Positions 30,466-42,050 are shown, counted from the stretch's first letter. The stretch is DNA of 64,000 nucleotides from Castellaniella sp035707805 (GCA_035707805.1 DASSTS010000035.1:21862-85861); one strand, 5' to 3'. The notes: generated from the sequence alone by a model not told the origin. A program made the numbers and translations.

Positions 30466-31074
30466 ATGGCGGCCGGGCTGCCGGAACCGGAGCCCCTCAA
30501 GGCGCTGATCGACGCCTTGCGCGGCCTGCCGGGCGTGGGCGTGCGCACGGCCCGGCGCATGGCCTACCACGTGCTGCAACACGATCCGGACGGCGCCGTG
30601 CGCCTGTCGGACGCGCTGCGCGCGGCGGTGGACGGCCTGTGCCACTGTGAACGCTGCAATTCCTTTTCGCAGACGCCGGTGTGCGCGACCTGCGAGGATC
30701 CCGAGCGCGACGCCTCGCTGCTGTGCGTGGTGGAGACCCCGGCCGACCAGAACATGATCGAGTCCAGCCACGGCTACCGCGGCCTGTACTACGTCCTCAT
30801 GGGCCGGCTTGCGCCCCTTGAGGGCGTCGGCCCGGACCAGGTCCGCTTCGCCCAGCTGCTGGAGCGCGCCACCGATGGCCAGGTCCGCGAGGTCATCCTG
30901 GCCACCAATTTCACGGCCGAAGGCGAAACCACCGCCTATTACCTCACCGACATGCTGCGCGGGCGGGGACTGGCCGTCACGCGGCTTGCCCGCGGCGTGC
31001 CCAGCGGCAGCGAACTGGAATACGTCGACGCCGGCACCATCGCCTGGGCGCTCGCGGAACGCAAGCCCGGCTAG
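30466..31074 (+). CDS. recR: recombination protein RecR
   Basis: 202 aa, full length. Helix-hairpin-helix region GLPGVGVRTARRMAYH, four-Cys zinc finger (CERC ... CATC), and Toprim domain starting LLCVVETPADQNMIESS. Works with RecF and RecO in gap repair by loading RecA. The intergenic distance to the ybaB-type gene is 1 bp. Confidence 0.96.
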   Translation: MAAGLPEPEPLKALIDALRGLPGVGVRTARRMAYHVLQHDPDGAVRLSDALRAAVDGLCHCERCNSFSQTPVCATCEDPERDASLLCVVETPADQNMIESSHGYRGLYYVLMGRLAPLEGVGPDQVRFAQLLERATDGQVREVILATNFTAEGETTAYYLTDMLRGRGLAVTRLARGVPSGSELEYVDAGTIAWALAERKPG

Positions 31075-31155
31075 CGGGCAGGGGCATCGCAAAAATCGGC
31101 CTTTCTGGCGTTATCATGCTGGCTCAGCGTTCAAATACACAACGGAGACACAGCC

Positions 31156-32202
31156 ATGCCGATTTCTCGTCGTGAACTTCTGAAAACTGCCGGATCGGCG
31201 GGCTTGCTGGGCGTGCTGCCTGGCGTCGTCCGCGCCCAGGCGATCACCCCGGAAAAACCTTCCCTGACCATCGCTGTGGGCGGGCAGGCGCTGATCTACT
31301 ACCTGCCCTTGTCCGTCGCGCATCTCAAGGGCTATTTCAAGGAAGAAGGCCTGGACGCCACCATCGCGGACTTCGCGGGCGGATCCAAGGCGCTGCAGGC
31401 CGTGGTCGGCGGCAGCGCGGACGTCGTGTCCGGCGCCTTCGAGCACACCATCAACCTGCAGGCCAAGGGCCAGTTCTACCGCTGCTTCGTGCTGCAGGGC
31501 CGGGCGCCGATGATCGTGCTGGGCGTCTCCAAGAAGACCATGCCGGACTACAAGTCTCCGGCCGACCTCAAGGGCAAGAAGATCGGCGTGACCGCGCCGG
31601 GCTCCTCGACCAACATGATGGCCAGCTTCTTCCTGGCCCAGCACGGCCTGAAACCCTCCGACGTGTCCTACATCGGGGTGGGGGCGGGCGCCGGCGCCAT
31701 CACCGCCCTGCGCTCGGGCCAGATCGATGCCATCGCCAACCTGGATCCAGTCATCAGCACCCTGGTCAAGGAAGACGCGATCCGCATCATCGCCGACACC
31801 CGCACGTTGAAGGATGCGCGCCAGATCTTCGGCGGCAACATGCCCGCCGGCTGCCTGTACACCTCGCAGGCCTTCATCGACGCCAATCCCAACACCACCC
31901 AGGCCCTGGCCAACGCCATGGTGCGGGCCGACAAATGGATCCAGGCCGCCACGCCCGACGACATCGCCAAGCTCGTGCCCGAATCCTACCTGCTGGGCGA
32001 CCCCGAACTCTACAAGCTCGCCCTGAAGGGCAACCGCGAGGCCCTGTCCCCGGACGGCCTGGTGCCCGAGGACGGCCCCCAGACCGCCCTGAACGCCCTG
32101 GCCGAATACGTGCCGCATTTCGATCGCACCAAGATCGACATCTCGCGCATCTGGACCAACCAGTTCGCCATCAAGGCCGGCCAGAAGTACCCGCATGGCT
32201 GA
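31156..32202 (+). CDS. NitT/TauT-type ABC transporter substrate-binding protein
   Basis: 348 aa periplasmic binding protein of the NMT1/SsuA/TauA family. The N-terminus has a twin-arginine-like motif SRRELLK followed by a hydrophobic core and AQA, so export may go through Tat. The LKGYFKEEGLDATI and GGSADVVSGAFEH segments are typical. Substrate unknown; relatives take up sulfonates, nitrate, thiamine precursors or aromatic acids. Coupled to the ATPase gene by an 8-bp overlap. Confidence 0.88.
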   Translation: MPISRRELLKTAGSAGLLGVLPGVVRAQAITPEKPSLTIAVGGQALIYYLPLSVAHLKGYFKEEGLDATIADFAGGSKALQAVVGGSADVVSGAFEHTINLQAKGQFYRCFVLQGRAPMIVLGVSKKTMPDYKSPADLKGKKIGVTAPGSSTNMMASFFLAQHGLKPSDVSYIGVGAGAGAITALRSGQIDAIANLDPVISTLVKEDAIRIIADTRTLKDARQIFGGNMPAGCLYTSQAFIDANPNTTQALANAMVRADKWIQAATPDDIAKLVPESYLLGDPELYKLALKGNREALSPDGLVPEDGPQTALNALAEYVPHFDRTKIDISRIWTNQFAIKAGQKYPHG

Positions 32203-33037
32203 TCCGGCGCAACCGAATCCCGGCGGCCCGGCGGGCCCCGCGCCCGCCCTGTCGCTGGACCAGGTCACCTGCACCTTCACCGGCGCCGACGGCTCCGCCT
32301 ACACCGCCATGCGCGAGGCCACCGTGGCCGTCGCGCCGGGAGAATTCGTCTCGGTGGTGGGGCCCACGGGCTGCGGCAAATCGACTCTTCTCAATATGGC
32401 CGCCGGCCTGCTGCGCCCGTCCTCCGGACAAGTCAGCGTCTTCGGCGAGCCCCTGCGGGGCGTCAACGACCGCGCCGGCTACATGTTCCAGGGCGAGGCC
32501 CTGATGCCGTGGCGCAGCGCCCTGGCCAACGTCACGGCGGGTCTGGAATTCGCCGGCGTGCCCGCCGCCGAGGCCCGCGAGCAGGGCCGCGACTGGCTGC
32601 GCCGAGTGGGCCTGGGCGGGTTCGAGGACCGCTATCCCCATCAGATGTCCGGCGGCATGCGCAAGCGCGCCATGCTCGCCCAGACCCTGATCCGGGACCC
32701 CGACATCATCCTCATGGACGAGCCGTTTTCCGCCCTGGACATCCAGACCCGCCAGCTCATGGAAAACGAGGTCCTGGACCTGTGGATGGCGAGCCGCAAG
32801 GCCGTGCTCTTCATCACCCACGACCTCGACGAGGCCATCGCCATGAGCGACCGCGTCGTCGTGCTGTCGGCGGGGCCGCAGACCCGCCCCATCGGGGAAT
32901 TCGTCATCGACATCCCCCGGCCGCGCGACGTCGCCGAGGTCCGCATGCATCCGCGCTTCATCGAGCTGCATCAGGGTATCTGGGCCGTGCTGCGCGACGA
33001 AGTCCTCAAAGGCTACGAACGCCAGAAGCGCGCCTGA
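32195..33037 (+). CDS. NitT/TauT-type ABC transporter ATP-binding protein
   Basis: 280 aa. Walker A GPTGCGKST, signature MSGGMRKRAMLAQ, Walker B DIILMDEPFSALD and the H-loop FITHDLDEAIAMSDR all intact. The signature has SGGM in place of SGGQ, which is frequent in this subfamily. Energises the importer formed with the binding protein upstream and the permease downstream. Confidence 0.92.
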   Translation: MADPAQPNPGGPAGPAPALSLDQVTCTFTGADGSAYTAMREATVAVAPGEFVSVVGPTGCGKSTLLNMAAGLLRPSSGQVSVFGEPLRGVNDRAGYMFQGEALMPWRSALANVTAGLEFAGVPAAEAREQGRDWLRRVGLGGFEDRYPHQMSGGMRKRAMLAQTLIRDPDIILMDEPFSALDIQTRQLMENEVLDLWMASRKAVLFITHDLDEAIAMSDRVVVLSAGPQTRPIGEFVIDIPRPRDVAEVRMHPRFIELHQGIWAVLRDEVLKGYERQKRA

Positions 33038-33101
33038 CCGCCTCGTGACCCCCGAACCGGCGCGCCGCCGCGCCGGGGCCTGAACCGGAGCCGTACCGAC
33101 C

Positions 33102-33890
33102 ATGAAATCCGAATTGTCCAGACCTGTGCTGCGGACGCTGCAGATCGCCCTGCTGGCCGCCATCCTGCTCATCTGGCACCTCGCCTCGCAAAGCAACAAC
33201 ATCGCGTTCTTCTTCGGCCGTCCGGTCGAAGTCGCCCAGGTCATCTGGGCCTGGTTCGTCACCGACGCCAGCGTCTACCGCCACCTGTGGATCACCCTGT
33301 CCGAGACCGTCCTGGCCTTCGTCATCGGCACCGTCGGCGGCCTGGCCTTCGGCCTCTGGCTGGGCCTGTCGCGCGGCGCCAGCGCCCTGCTCGAACCCTA
33401 CGTCACGGCCGCCAATTCCATGCCGCGCGTCATCCTGGCGCCCATCTTCGCCATGTGGTTCGGCCTGGGCATCTGGTCCAAGGTCGCCCTGGCCGTCACC
33501 CTCGTGTTCTTCATCGTCTTCTTCAACGTCTATCGCGGCGTGCGCGAGGTCTCTCCCACCTTGCTGGACAACGCCCGCATGCTCGGCGCCTCCCGCCGCC
33601 AGCTGCTGCGCCACGTCTACATCCCCTCGGCCACCAGCTGGGTCTTCTCCAGCCTGCACACCTCCGTGGGCCTGGCCTTCGTCGGCGCCGTCGTCGGCGA
33701 ATACCTGGGCTCCGCCGCGGGCGTCGGCTACCTGATCCTGCAGGCGGAAGGCACCCTGGACGTCAATACCGTCTTTGCCGGCATCGTCGTCCTGACGATC
33801 TTTGCGCTGCTGCTGGACGGCGCCGTGTCCCTGGCCGAACGCCGCCTGCTGGTCTGGCAGCCCGGCCCCGGCACCACCGACAAAACCTGA
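33102..33890 (+). CDS. NitT/TauT-type ABC transporter permease
   Basis: 262 aa inner-membrane protein with about six hydrophobic segments. The cytoplasmic EAA-type loop that contacts the ATPase is NARMLGASRRQLLRHVYIPSA. The C-terminal half reads AFVGAVVGEYLGSAAGVGYL, characteristic of the SsuC/TauC family. Last gene of the importer operon; the structured repeat begins 32 bp after its stop. Confidence 0.92.
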   Translation: MKSELSRPVLRTLQIALLAAILLIWHLASQSNNIAFFFGRPVEVAQVIWAWFVTDASVYRHLWITLSETVLAFVIGTVGGLAFGLWLGLSRGASALLEPYVTAANSMPRVILAPIFAMWFGLGIWSKVALAVTLVFFIVFFNVYRGVREVSPTLLDNARMLGASRRQLLRHVYIPSATSWVFSSLHTSVGLAFVGAVVGEYLGSAAGVGYLILQAEGTLDVNTVFAGIVVLTIFALLLDGAVSLAERRLLVWQPGPGTTDKT

Positions 33891-33922
33891 GAAAGGCGCC
33901 CCATCTCAGCAAGCGACAAGCT

Positions 33923-34120
33923 GGCCGGGGGCCGGCGGGTCCAGGGCGCCCGGTCGGCCAGTGCCGGGTGCTGACGAAGGGAAGCCGGGGGATGTCGGCG
34001 GGCGTGTTTGAGGCCGGAGGCCGAGTTCGCCCGCCGCCCGGCTGGACGAGGCAGACCCGGGCAGCCCGACCGCAGGGAGGGCCACTGGCTGGGGCGCCCT
34101 GGACCTGCCGGCCCCCGGCC
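33923..34120 (+). repeat. structured dispersed repeat, copy A
   Basis: A 198-bp element in the convergent gap between the permease and tal. Outer arms 33923-33950 and 34093-34120 are complementary over 28 bp with one mismatch. Inside lie further nested stems: GCCAGTG/CACTGGC (33957/34083), CCGGGT/ACCCGG (33964/34055), AGCCGGG/CCCGGCT (33983/34037), GGCGGGCG/CGCCCGCC (33997/34028) and a GGCC-GGA-GGCC tip (34012-34022). The core matches copy B (44584-44787) read on the opposite strand. No protein is evident, although spurious reading frames cross it. Confidence 0.85.
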
Positions 34121-34140
34121 AGCGTCCCGGCAAGAACCCC

Positions 34141-34210
34141 AGCACCAGCCAGCACCAGCCAGCACCAGCCAGCACCAGCCAGCACCAGCCAGCACCAGCC
34201 AGCACCAGCC
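34141..34210 (+). repeat. seven exact tandem copies of a 10-bp unit
   Basis: The unit AGCACCAGCC is repeated seven times without change, then decays into variants (AGCACCCAGCC, AAGACCCGGCC) up to about 34255. It lies directly behind structured repeat copy A and before the tal terminus. Perfect short repeats of this kind expand and contract by slippage and are often strain-variable. The unit length (10 bp) and the lack of spacers rule out a CRISPR array. Confidence 0.95.
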
Positions 34211-34298
34211 AGCACCCAGCCAAGACCCGGCCAAGACCCAGCACCCGCCAAACCCCGTGACGGCAAACCTCCGTCAGCCCGGCCCGCCGGTATCCGTC

Positions 34299-35255
34299 CT
34301 AAGCCGCCTTCCCAGCCACCAGCGCATCCAGCTTCACCGCATCCGCCGTAAAAATCCGGATGCCCTCCGCCAGCTTTTCGGTCGCCATCGCGTCCTGATT
34401 CAGCCCCGTGCGGAACGCCACCTCGTTGCTGGCCAGCCATTCCGGCGCATTCGCCTTTGCCTCGGCCACCGACAGCGCCGCAGGCAGCGGATCCGTCGAA
34501 GCCGCCAGCTCGCCCAGCAGCGCCGGACTGATCGTCAGCAGATCGCAGCCCGCCAGCGCCCGGATCTGGCCGATATTGCGGAAGCTCGCCCCCATCACCT
34601 GCGTCGGGATGTCGTAGGCCTTGAAATAGCGGTAGATCCGAGCCACCGACTGGACCCCGGGGTCGTTTTCCCCCGCGCTCGCCGCCTCGTCCCAGCCGTC
34701 TCCCGCGGCCTTCTTGTACCAATCGTAGATACGTCCCACGAAAGGCGAAATCAGCGTCACCCGCGCCTGCGCGCAGGCAATCGCCTGCGTCAGCGAGAAC
34801 AGCAGCGTCAGATTGCAATGGATGCCCTCGGCCTCCAGCGCCCGGGCCGCCTGGATCCCTTCCCACGTCGATGCCAGCTTGATCAGCACCCGCTCGCGCC
34901 CGATCCCGGCCGCCTCGTACAGCGCCACGATCTGGCGCGCCCGTTCGATGCTGGCCTGCGTGTCGAAGGACAGTCGCGCATCCACCTCGGTCGAGACCCG
35001 GCCCGGCACGATATCGAGGATCTCGCGGCCGAACGCCACCAGCAGCCGGTCCACCTGCTCGACCAGCCCCGCCGATGGATGATCGCGCAGCACCCGGTCC
35101 AGCAGCGGACGGTAGGCGTCCTGCTGCACCGCCTTGAGGATCAGCGACGGATTCGTGGTGGCGTCCGTGGGCCGGTACGCCCGCATCGTTTCGAAATCGC
35201 CCGTGTCGGCCACGACGGTCGTCAGCGCGCGCAGGGCGTCGAGTTGGTTGCTCAT
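34299..35255 (-). CDS. tal: transaldolase
   Basis: 318 aa TalB-type enzyme. DATTNPSLILKA, the Schiff-base Lys in VLIKLASTWEGIQAA, CNLTLLFSLTQA and SPFVGRIYDWYKK are all present. Transfers a dihydroxyacetone unit in the pentose phosphate pathway, complementing the transketolase at 23423. ATG 35255 has a GAGG site upstream; a start 21 bp further up is less likely. Convergent with the ABC permease, divergent from carA. Confidence 0.96.
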   Translation of the reverse strand: MSNQLDALRALTTVVADTGDFETMRAYRPTDATTNPSLILKAVQQDAYRPLLDRVLRDHPSAGLVEQVDRLLVAFGREILDIVPGRVSTEVDARLSFDTQASIERARQIVALYEAAGIGRERVLIKLASTWEGIQAARALEAEGIHCNLTLLFSLTQAIACAQARVTLISPFVGRIYDWYKKAAGDGWDEAASAGENDPGVQSVARIYRYFKAYDIPTQVMGASFRNIGQIRALAGCDLLTISPALLGELAASTDPLPAALSVAEAKANAPEWLASNEVAFRTGLNQDAMATEKLAEGIRIFTADAVKLDALVAGKAA

Positions 35256-35355
35256 GAAAGCGGTAACCTCAGGCAAGACGGTCGAAAGCTCTTACTGTAG
35301 ACCATTTCAGGCTGCGCGCGGCGGGTGCGGATGGGGATAAACCCGCATCGCACGG

Positions 35356-35361
35356 TATAAT
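35356..35361 (+). promoter_or_regulatory. -10 element of the carAB promoter
   Basis: A perfect TATAAT stands 46 bp before the carA start, in the divergent tal/carA gap. No good -35 hexamer is visible at 16-18 bp, so the promoter may depend on an activator or be weak in that element. Confidence 0.55.
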
Positions 35362-35373
35362 AGGAAGGTTTAT

Positions 35374-35466
35374 ATGTCGACTTTACAACCGGGGTACCAC
35401 TTTGCTGCCGTCAATCTTTCCCGAGGGGTCCGCAGGACTCGTCCCAGCAATCCTTGCCTTGGCTGA
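35374..35466 (+). CDS. possible 30-residue leader peptide overlapping the carA start
   Basis: An ATG at 35374 has a good AGGAAGG site 5 bp upstream (35363-35369), better than that of carA itself. Its frame runs 30 codons and stops at 35466, 62 bp inside carA, in a different frame. Translating it would pass over the carA TTG start, so it could tune carA initiation. It could also be chance; there is no protein-level evidence. Confidence 0.3.
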   Translation: MSTLQPGYHFAAVNLSRGVRRTRPSNPCLG

Positions 35467-36571
35467 CGGTACCGTATTTCGAGGCGTTTCCATAGGCGCC
35501 GAGGGCTTCACCGTTGCCGAGATCGTGTTCAACACGGCCATGACCGGCTACCAGGAAATCCTCACCGATCCCAGCTACAGCGGCCAGATCGTCACCCTGA
35601 CCTATCCCCACATCGGCAACACCGGCGTCAACGCCGAAGACGTCGAATCCACGCGCATCCACGCGGCCGGCCTGGTCGTGCGCGACTGCCCCGCGCGCGT
35701 GTCGAATTTCCGCGCCACCCAGTCCCTGCCGGACTACCTGAAATCCCAGGGCGTCGTGGCCATCGCGGGTGTGGACACCCGCAAGCTGACCCGCATTCTA
35801 CGCGAGCACGGCGCCCAGGGCGCCTGCATCCTCGTGGGCGAGGACGTCGCCCGGGCGGTCGAACTGGCGCGAGGCTTCGGCGGCATGGAAGGCCAGGACC
35901 TGGCCCTCAAGGTCACCACCCCCGAGATCGGCGCCTGGATGCAGGGCACCTGGCAGCTGGGACGCGGCTTCCGCCGCCAGGACAATACCGACTACCACGT
36001 CGTCGCCTACGACTACGGCATCAAGACCAACATCCTGCGACTGCTGGCCGACCGCGGCTGCCGCATCACCCTGGTGCCCGCCACCACGCCCGTGGACGAC
36101 ATCCTGGCCCTGAATCCGGACGGCGTGTTCCTGTCCAACGGCCCGGGCGATCCGGCCGCCTGCCAGTATGCCGTGGACACCTGCGAGGCCGTCCTGCAGC
36201 GCAGCATGCCGCTTTTCGGGATTTGCCTGGGCCAGCAGGTGCTGGGCCTCACGCTGGGTGGGCGCACCGTCAAGATGAAAACGGGCCACCATGGCGCCAA
36301 CCACCCTGTGCAGGACCTGGACAGCGGGCGTGTCTTCATCACCAGCCAGAACCACGGCTTCACGGTCGACGGCGACAGCCTGCCGGCCAACGCCCGCGTG
36401 ACCCACGTGTCGCTGTTCGATGGCACGCTGCAGGGCTTCGAGCTCACCGACAAGCCGGTCTTCTGCTTCCAGGGCCACCCCGAGGCCAGCCCCGGCCCGC
36501 ACGACATCCTGGTGCTGTTCGACAAGTTCATCGACATGATGGCCCAGCGCAAAGCCCAGTCGTCCAAATAA
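35402..36571 (+). CDS. carA: carbamoyl-phosphate synthase small (glutaminase) subunit
   Basis: 389 aa. Hydrolyses glutamine and channels ammonia to CarB for arginine and pyrimidine synthesis. N-terminal PAILALADGTVFRG, FNTAMTGYQEILTDPSYS, the class I amidotransferase nucleophile Cys in FGICLGQQVLGL and the C-terminal His in QGHPEASPGPHD. The only usable start is TTG 35402, with a GGGG-type site a few bases upstream; no ATG or GTG fits the conserved N-terminus. carB follows 16 bp later. Confidence 0.95.
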   Translation: MLPSIFPEGSAGLVPAILALADGTVFRGVSIGAEGFTVAEIVFNTAMTGYQEILTDPSYSGQIVTLTYPHIGNTGVNAEDVESTRIHAAGLVVRDCPARVSNFRATQSLPDYLKSQGVVAIAGVDTRKLTRILREHGAQGACILVGEDVARAVELARGFGGMEGQDLALKVTTPEIGAWMQGTWQLGRGFRRQDNTDYHVVAYDYGIKTNILRLLADRGCRITLVPATTPVDDILALNPDGVFLSNGPGDPAACQYAVDTCEAVLQRSMPLFGICLGQQVLGLTLGGRTVKMKTGHHGANHPVQDLDSGRVFITSQNHGFTVDGDSLPANARVTHVSLFDGTLQGFELTDKPVFCFQGHPEASPGPHDILVLFDKFIDMMAQRKAQSSK

Positions 36572-36587
36572 CCCATACCGCCTCCCC

Positions 36588-39827
<3,240 letters not shown>

Positions 39828-39833
39828 GGCCGC

Positions 39834-40688
39834 ATGGCGGACGGTCCGCACGCGTCCGCCGGCACCGGCGCCTCCGCCGCGCCGGGGGCTTCGTCCCGAC
39901 CCGTCCCGGCGGACACGCCCGGACGGGTTTTCATCACCGGCGCCAGCAGCGGCATCGGCGCCGCGCTGGCCCGCCGCTACGCGGCGCAGGGCGCCGTGGT
40001 GGGCCTGGTCGGACGGCGCCGCGAGGCTCTGCAAGCCCTGCTCGACGCCTTGCCGGGGCAGGACCACCGGATGTACGTCCTGGATGTCCGCGACCGGGCC
40101 GCGCTGCAGGCGGCGGCGGGGGATTTCCTGACCGGCGGTCCGGTGGACCGGGTCATCGCCAGCGCCGGCATCAGCGCCGGCACCCTGACCGAAGCGCCGG
40201 AGGACTTCGCCGTCTTCCAGGCCATCTTCGACACCAACGTCCTGGCCATGGTGGCGACCTTCGAGCCCTTCATCGCCTCGATGCGCGCGCGCCGCCGGGG
40301 GATCCTGGTCGGCATCGGCAGCGTGGCCGGGGTGCGCGGCCTGCCGGGCGCCGGCGCCTACAGCGCCTCCAAGGCCGCCGTGCGGGCGTATTGCGAAAGC
40401 CTGCGGGTGGAACTGCGCGGTTCCGGCGTGCAGGTCGTCACCCTGGCGCCGGGCTTCATCGCCACGCCCATGACGGCGCACAACCCCTACCGCATGCCTT
40501 TCCTGATGCCGGTGGAACGTTTCGCGCGGCGGGCCGTGCGTGCGATCGAGTCCGGCGACCGCTACCGCGTCATCCCCTGGCCCATGGCCTGGGTGGGGCG
40601 GCTGCTGCGCCTCGTGCCCGACGCCCTGTATGACGCCGTGGCGTCCCGGCGCAAGCGCAAGCCGCGCATCGGCGAGGGCGCCCCATGA
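39834..40688 (+). CDS. short-chain dehydrogenase/reductase
   Basis: 284 aa. Cofactor loop TGASSGIG, catalytic Ser in GIGSVAGVRG and YSASK (YxxxK), then the PGFIATPM segment. About 28 Ala/Pro-rich residues precede the Rossmann fold and the C-terminus is basic (RRKRKPR). The C-terminal segment YRVIPWPMAWVGRLLRLVP resembles SDRs acting near membranes on lipids. It begins 6 bp after carB, so it is probably read through from the carAB transcript, but a role in carbamoyl-phosphate use is not suggested. Confidence 0.85.
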   Translation: MADGPHASAGTGASAAPGASSRPVPADTPGRVFITGASSGIGAALARRYAAQGAVVGLVGRRREALQALLDALPGQDHRMYVLDVRDRAALQAAAGDFLTGGPVDRVIASAGISAGTLTEAPEDFAVFQAIFDTNVLAMVATFEPFIASMRARRRGILVGIGSVAGVRGLPGAGAYSASKAAVRAYCESLRVELRGSGVQVVTLAPGFIATPMTAHNPYRMPFLMPVERFARRAVRAIESGDRYRVIPWPMAWVGRLLRLVPDALYDAVASRRKRKPRIGEGAP

Positions 40689-40719
40689 AAAACCGGGCGT
40701 CCCCGAAGGAACGCCCGGT
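40688..40719 (-). terminator. intrinsic terminator of the pirin-DoxX transcript
   Basis: A 9-bp perfect stem ACCGGGCGT / ACGCCCGGT (40692-40700 / 40711-40719) with a 10-nt loop. On the minus strand it is followed by five T, so it ends transcription coming from the DoxX gene. On the plus strand it can also fold just past the SDR stop. Confidence 0.8.
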
Positions 40720-40781
40720 CTGACAGGATCGGAAAGCCCGCGGGGCTTCCCGCCGGCGGCCTGGCACCCAGGCCGCCCGGT

Positions 40782-41177
40782 TCAGCGCTGGCGCCGCGCG
40801 TCCAGGCTGAGCGCCCCGGCGCCGAAGGCCGCCAGCTGCAGCAGGCCGCCGGCGATGGCCAGATTCTTGAAGAAATGGATGGACTGGTTCATGTCGCCCA
40901 GCTGGTTATGGAAGAACAGGGCGGCGATGATCGTGAAGGCGGCCAGCACCAGCGCGCTCAGGCGCGTCCGATAGCCCAGGACCAGCAGGATGGGCAGCAC
41001 CAGTTCGATGAAGACCGCTGCGCCGTAGGCCAGCGTGGGCAGGGGCATCCCGGCGGCGGCGATGTAGCCGATGGTGCCGGCGGGCGCGGCGATCTTGCCG
41101 GACACGCCGGTCCAGAACAGGATGGCGATCAGGATGCGGCCGATGAGGGAAAGGGTGTCGAGAGTACGGTTTTCCAT
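40782..41177 (-). CDS. DoxX-family membrane protein
   Basis: 131 aa with four predicted transmembrane helices. Family marks include RILIAILFWTGVSGKI near the start and LGYRTRLSALVLAAFTIIAALFFH in the middle. DoxX proteins are thought to serve in membrane redox or thiosulfate chemistry, but most are uncharacterised. I use ATG 41177 (MENRTLDTL); the open frame continues 32 codons upstream into non-homologous sequence. Follows the pirin gene by 92 bp, an association often seen in proteobacteria. Confidence 0.85.
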   Translation of the reverse strand: MENRTLDTLSLIGRILIAILFWTGVSGKIAAPAGTIGYIAAAGMPLPTLAYGAAVFIELVLPILLVLGYRTRLSALVLAAFTIIAALFFHNQLGDMNQSIHFFKNLAIAGGLLQLAAFGAGALSLDARRQR

Positions 41178-41269
41178 GATGTCGAATGAATGTGCAAAGG
41201 GTTGGAACAAGGGTTGGATAAAGCTCGGGTGAAACAGGCTGGCCCCGTCCCGGAGGACGGAGCCGGTAA

Positions 41270-41977
41270 TCATTGCGCGGCGGTGTCCACCAGGACCAGC
41301 TCGGCGTCTTCCAGGGCGGTGATCCGCAGGACGGGCTCGTCCTGGATGGCCGCGCCGTCGCGCGCCTCCAGCACGATGTCGTTGACCTCGACCTTGCCGG
41401 CGGCCGGCACCAGGTAGCCCAGGCGCTGCGCGCCGTCGAACCTGTATTCGGCCGTCTCGCCCGCCCGCAGCGTGGCGCCCGACACGCGGGCCCGGGCGCG
41501 GATGGGCAGGGCGTCTTCGTCGCCGTCCAGGCCGCTGGCCAAGGTCACGAAGCGGCCGGAGCGGTCCGCCTTGGGGAAGGGCTGGCTGCCCCAGCAGGGC
41601 CGGCCGCCCCGGCGGTCGGGGAAGATCCAGATCTGGAAGATCCGGGTGACCCCCGGTTCCAGGTTGTATTCCGAGTGGACGATGCCGCTGCCGGCGCTCA
41701 TGACCTGGACGTCGCCCGCGGGCGTGCGGCCCTGGTTGCCCAGGTTGTCCCGGTGCGTGATGGCGCCTTCCCGGACGTAGGTGATGATCTCCATGTCCGC
41801 GTGCGGATGGGGCGGGAAGCCGGTGTTGGGCTGGATCGTGTCGTCGTTCCAGACGCGCAGGCCGCCCCAGTGGACGCGCCGGGGGTCATGGTATTCGGCG
41901 AAGGAAAAATGATGCCGGGCATCGAGCCAGCCATGGTGGGCGGCGCCCAGACCGGCGTACGGACGACGTTCGATCAT
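41270..41977 (-). CDS. pirin-family protein
   Basis: 235 aa cupin protein. The metal site of pirins is visible in PPHPHADMEIITYV and later SGIVHSEYN. Pirin relatives (YhaK/YhhW type) can act as quercetinase-like dioxygenases or redox sensors; the role here is unknown. Start ATG 41977 (MIERRPYAGLGAAHHGWL) is the natural N-terminus. It is divergent from a LysR regulator, which commonly controls pirin-DoxX pairs. Confidence 0.87.
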   Translation of the reverse strand: MIERRPYAGLGAAHHGWLDARHHFSFAEYHDPRRVHWGGLRVWNDDTIQPNTGFPPHPHADMEIITYVREGAITHRDNLGNQGRTPAGDVQVMSAGSGIVHSEYNLEPGVTRIFQIWIFPDRRGGRPCWGSQPFPKADRSGRFVTLASGLDGDEDALPIRARARVSGATLRAGETAEYRFDGAQRLGYLVPAAGKVEVNDIVLEARDGAAIQDEPVLRITALEDAELVLVDTAAQ

Positions 41978-42050
41978 GATGGGTTCCTTTGAGGTCTGAA
42001 TGATTGATGTGTGCAGTCTACGGGACCTGGATTGGTTCGAGAAGATCAAC

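Noticed and set aside
33923..34120. Structured repeat as a classical insertion sequence or MITE
   Set aside because: No transposase frame, no visible target-site duplication, and the terminal arms differ between the two copies.
34141..34210. Possible CRISPR array
   Set aside because: Units are 10 bp with no spacers and no cas genes are nearby; it is a simple tandem repeat.
34008..35300. Plus-strand frames running through the 10-bp repeats into the tal region
   Set aside because: They translate the tandem repeat and the antisense of tal; no start signal or domain supports a gene.
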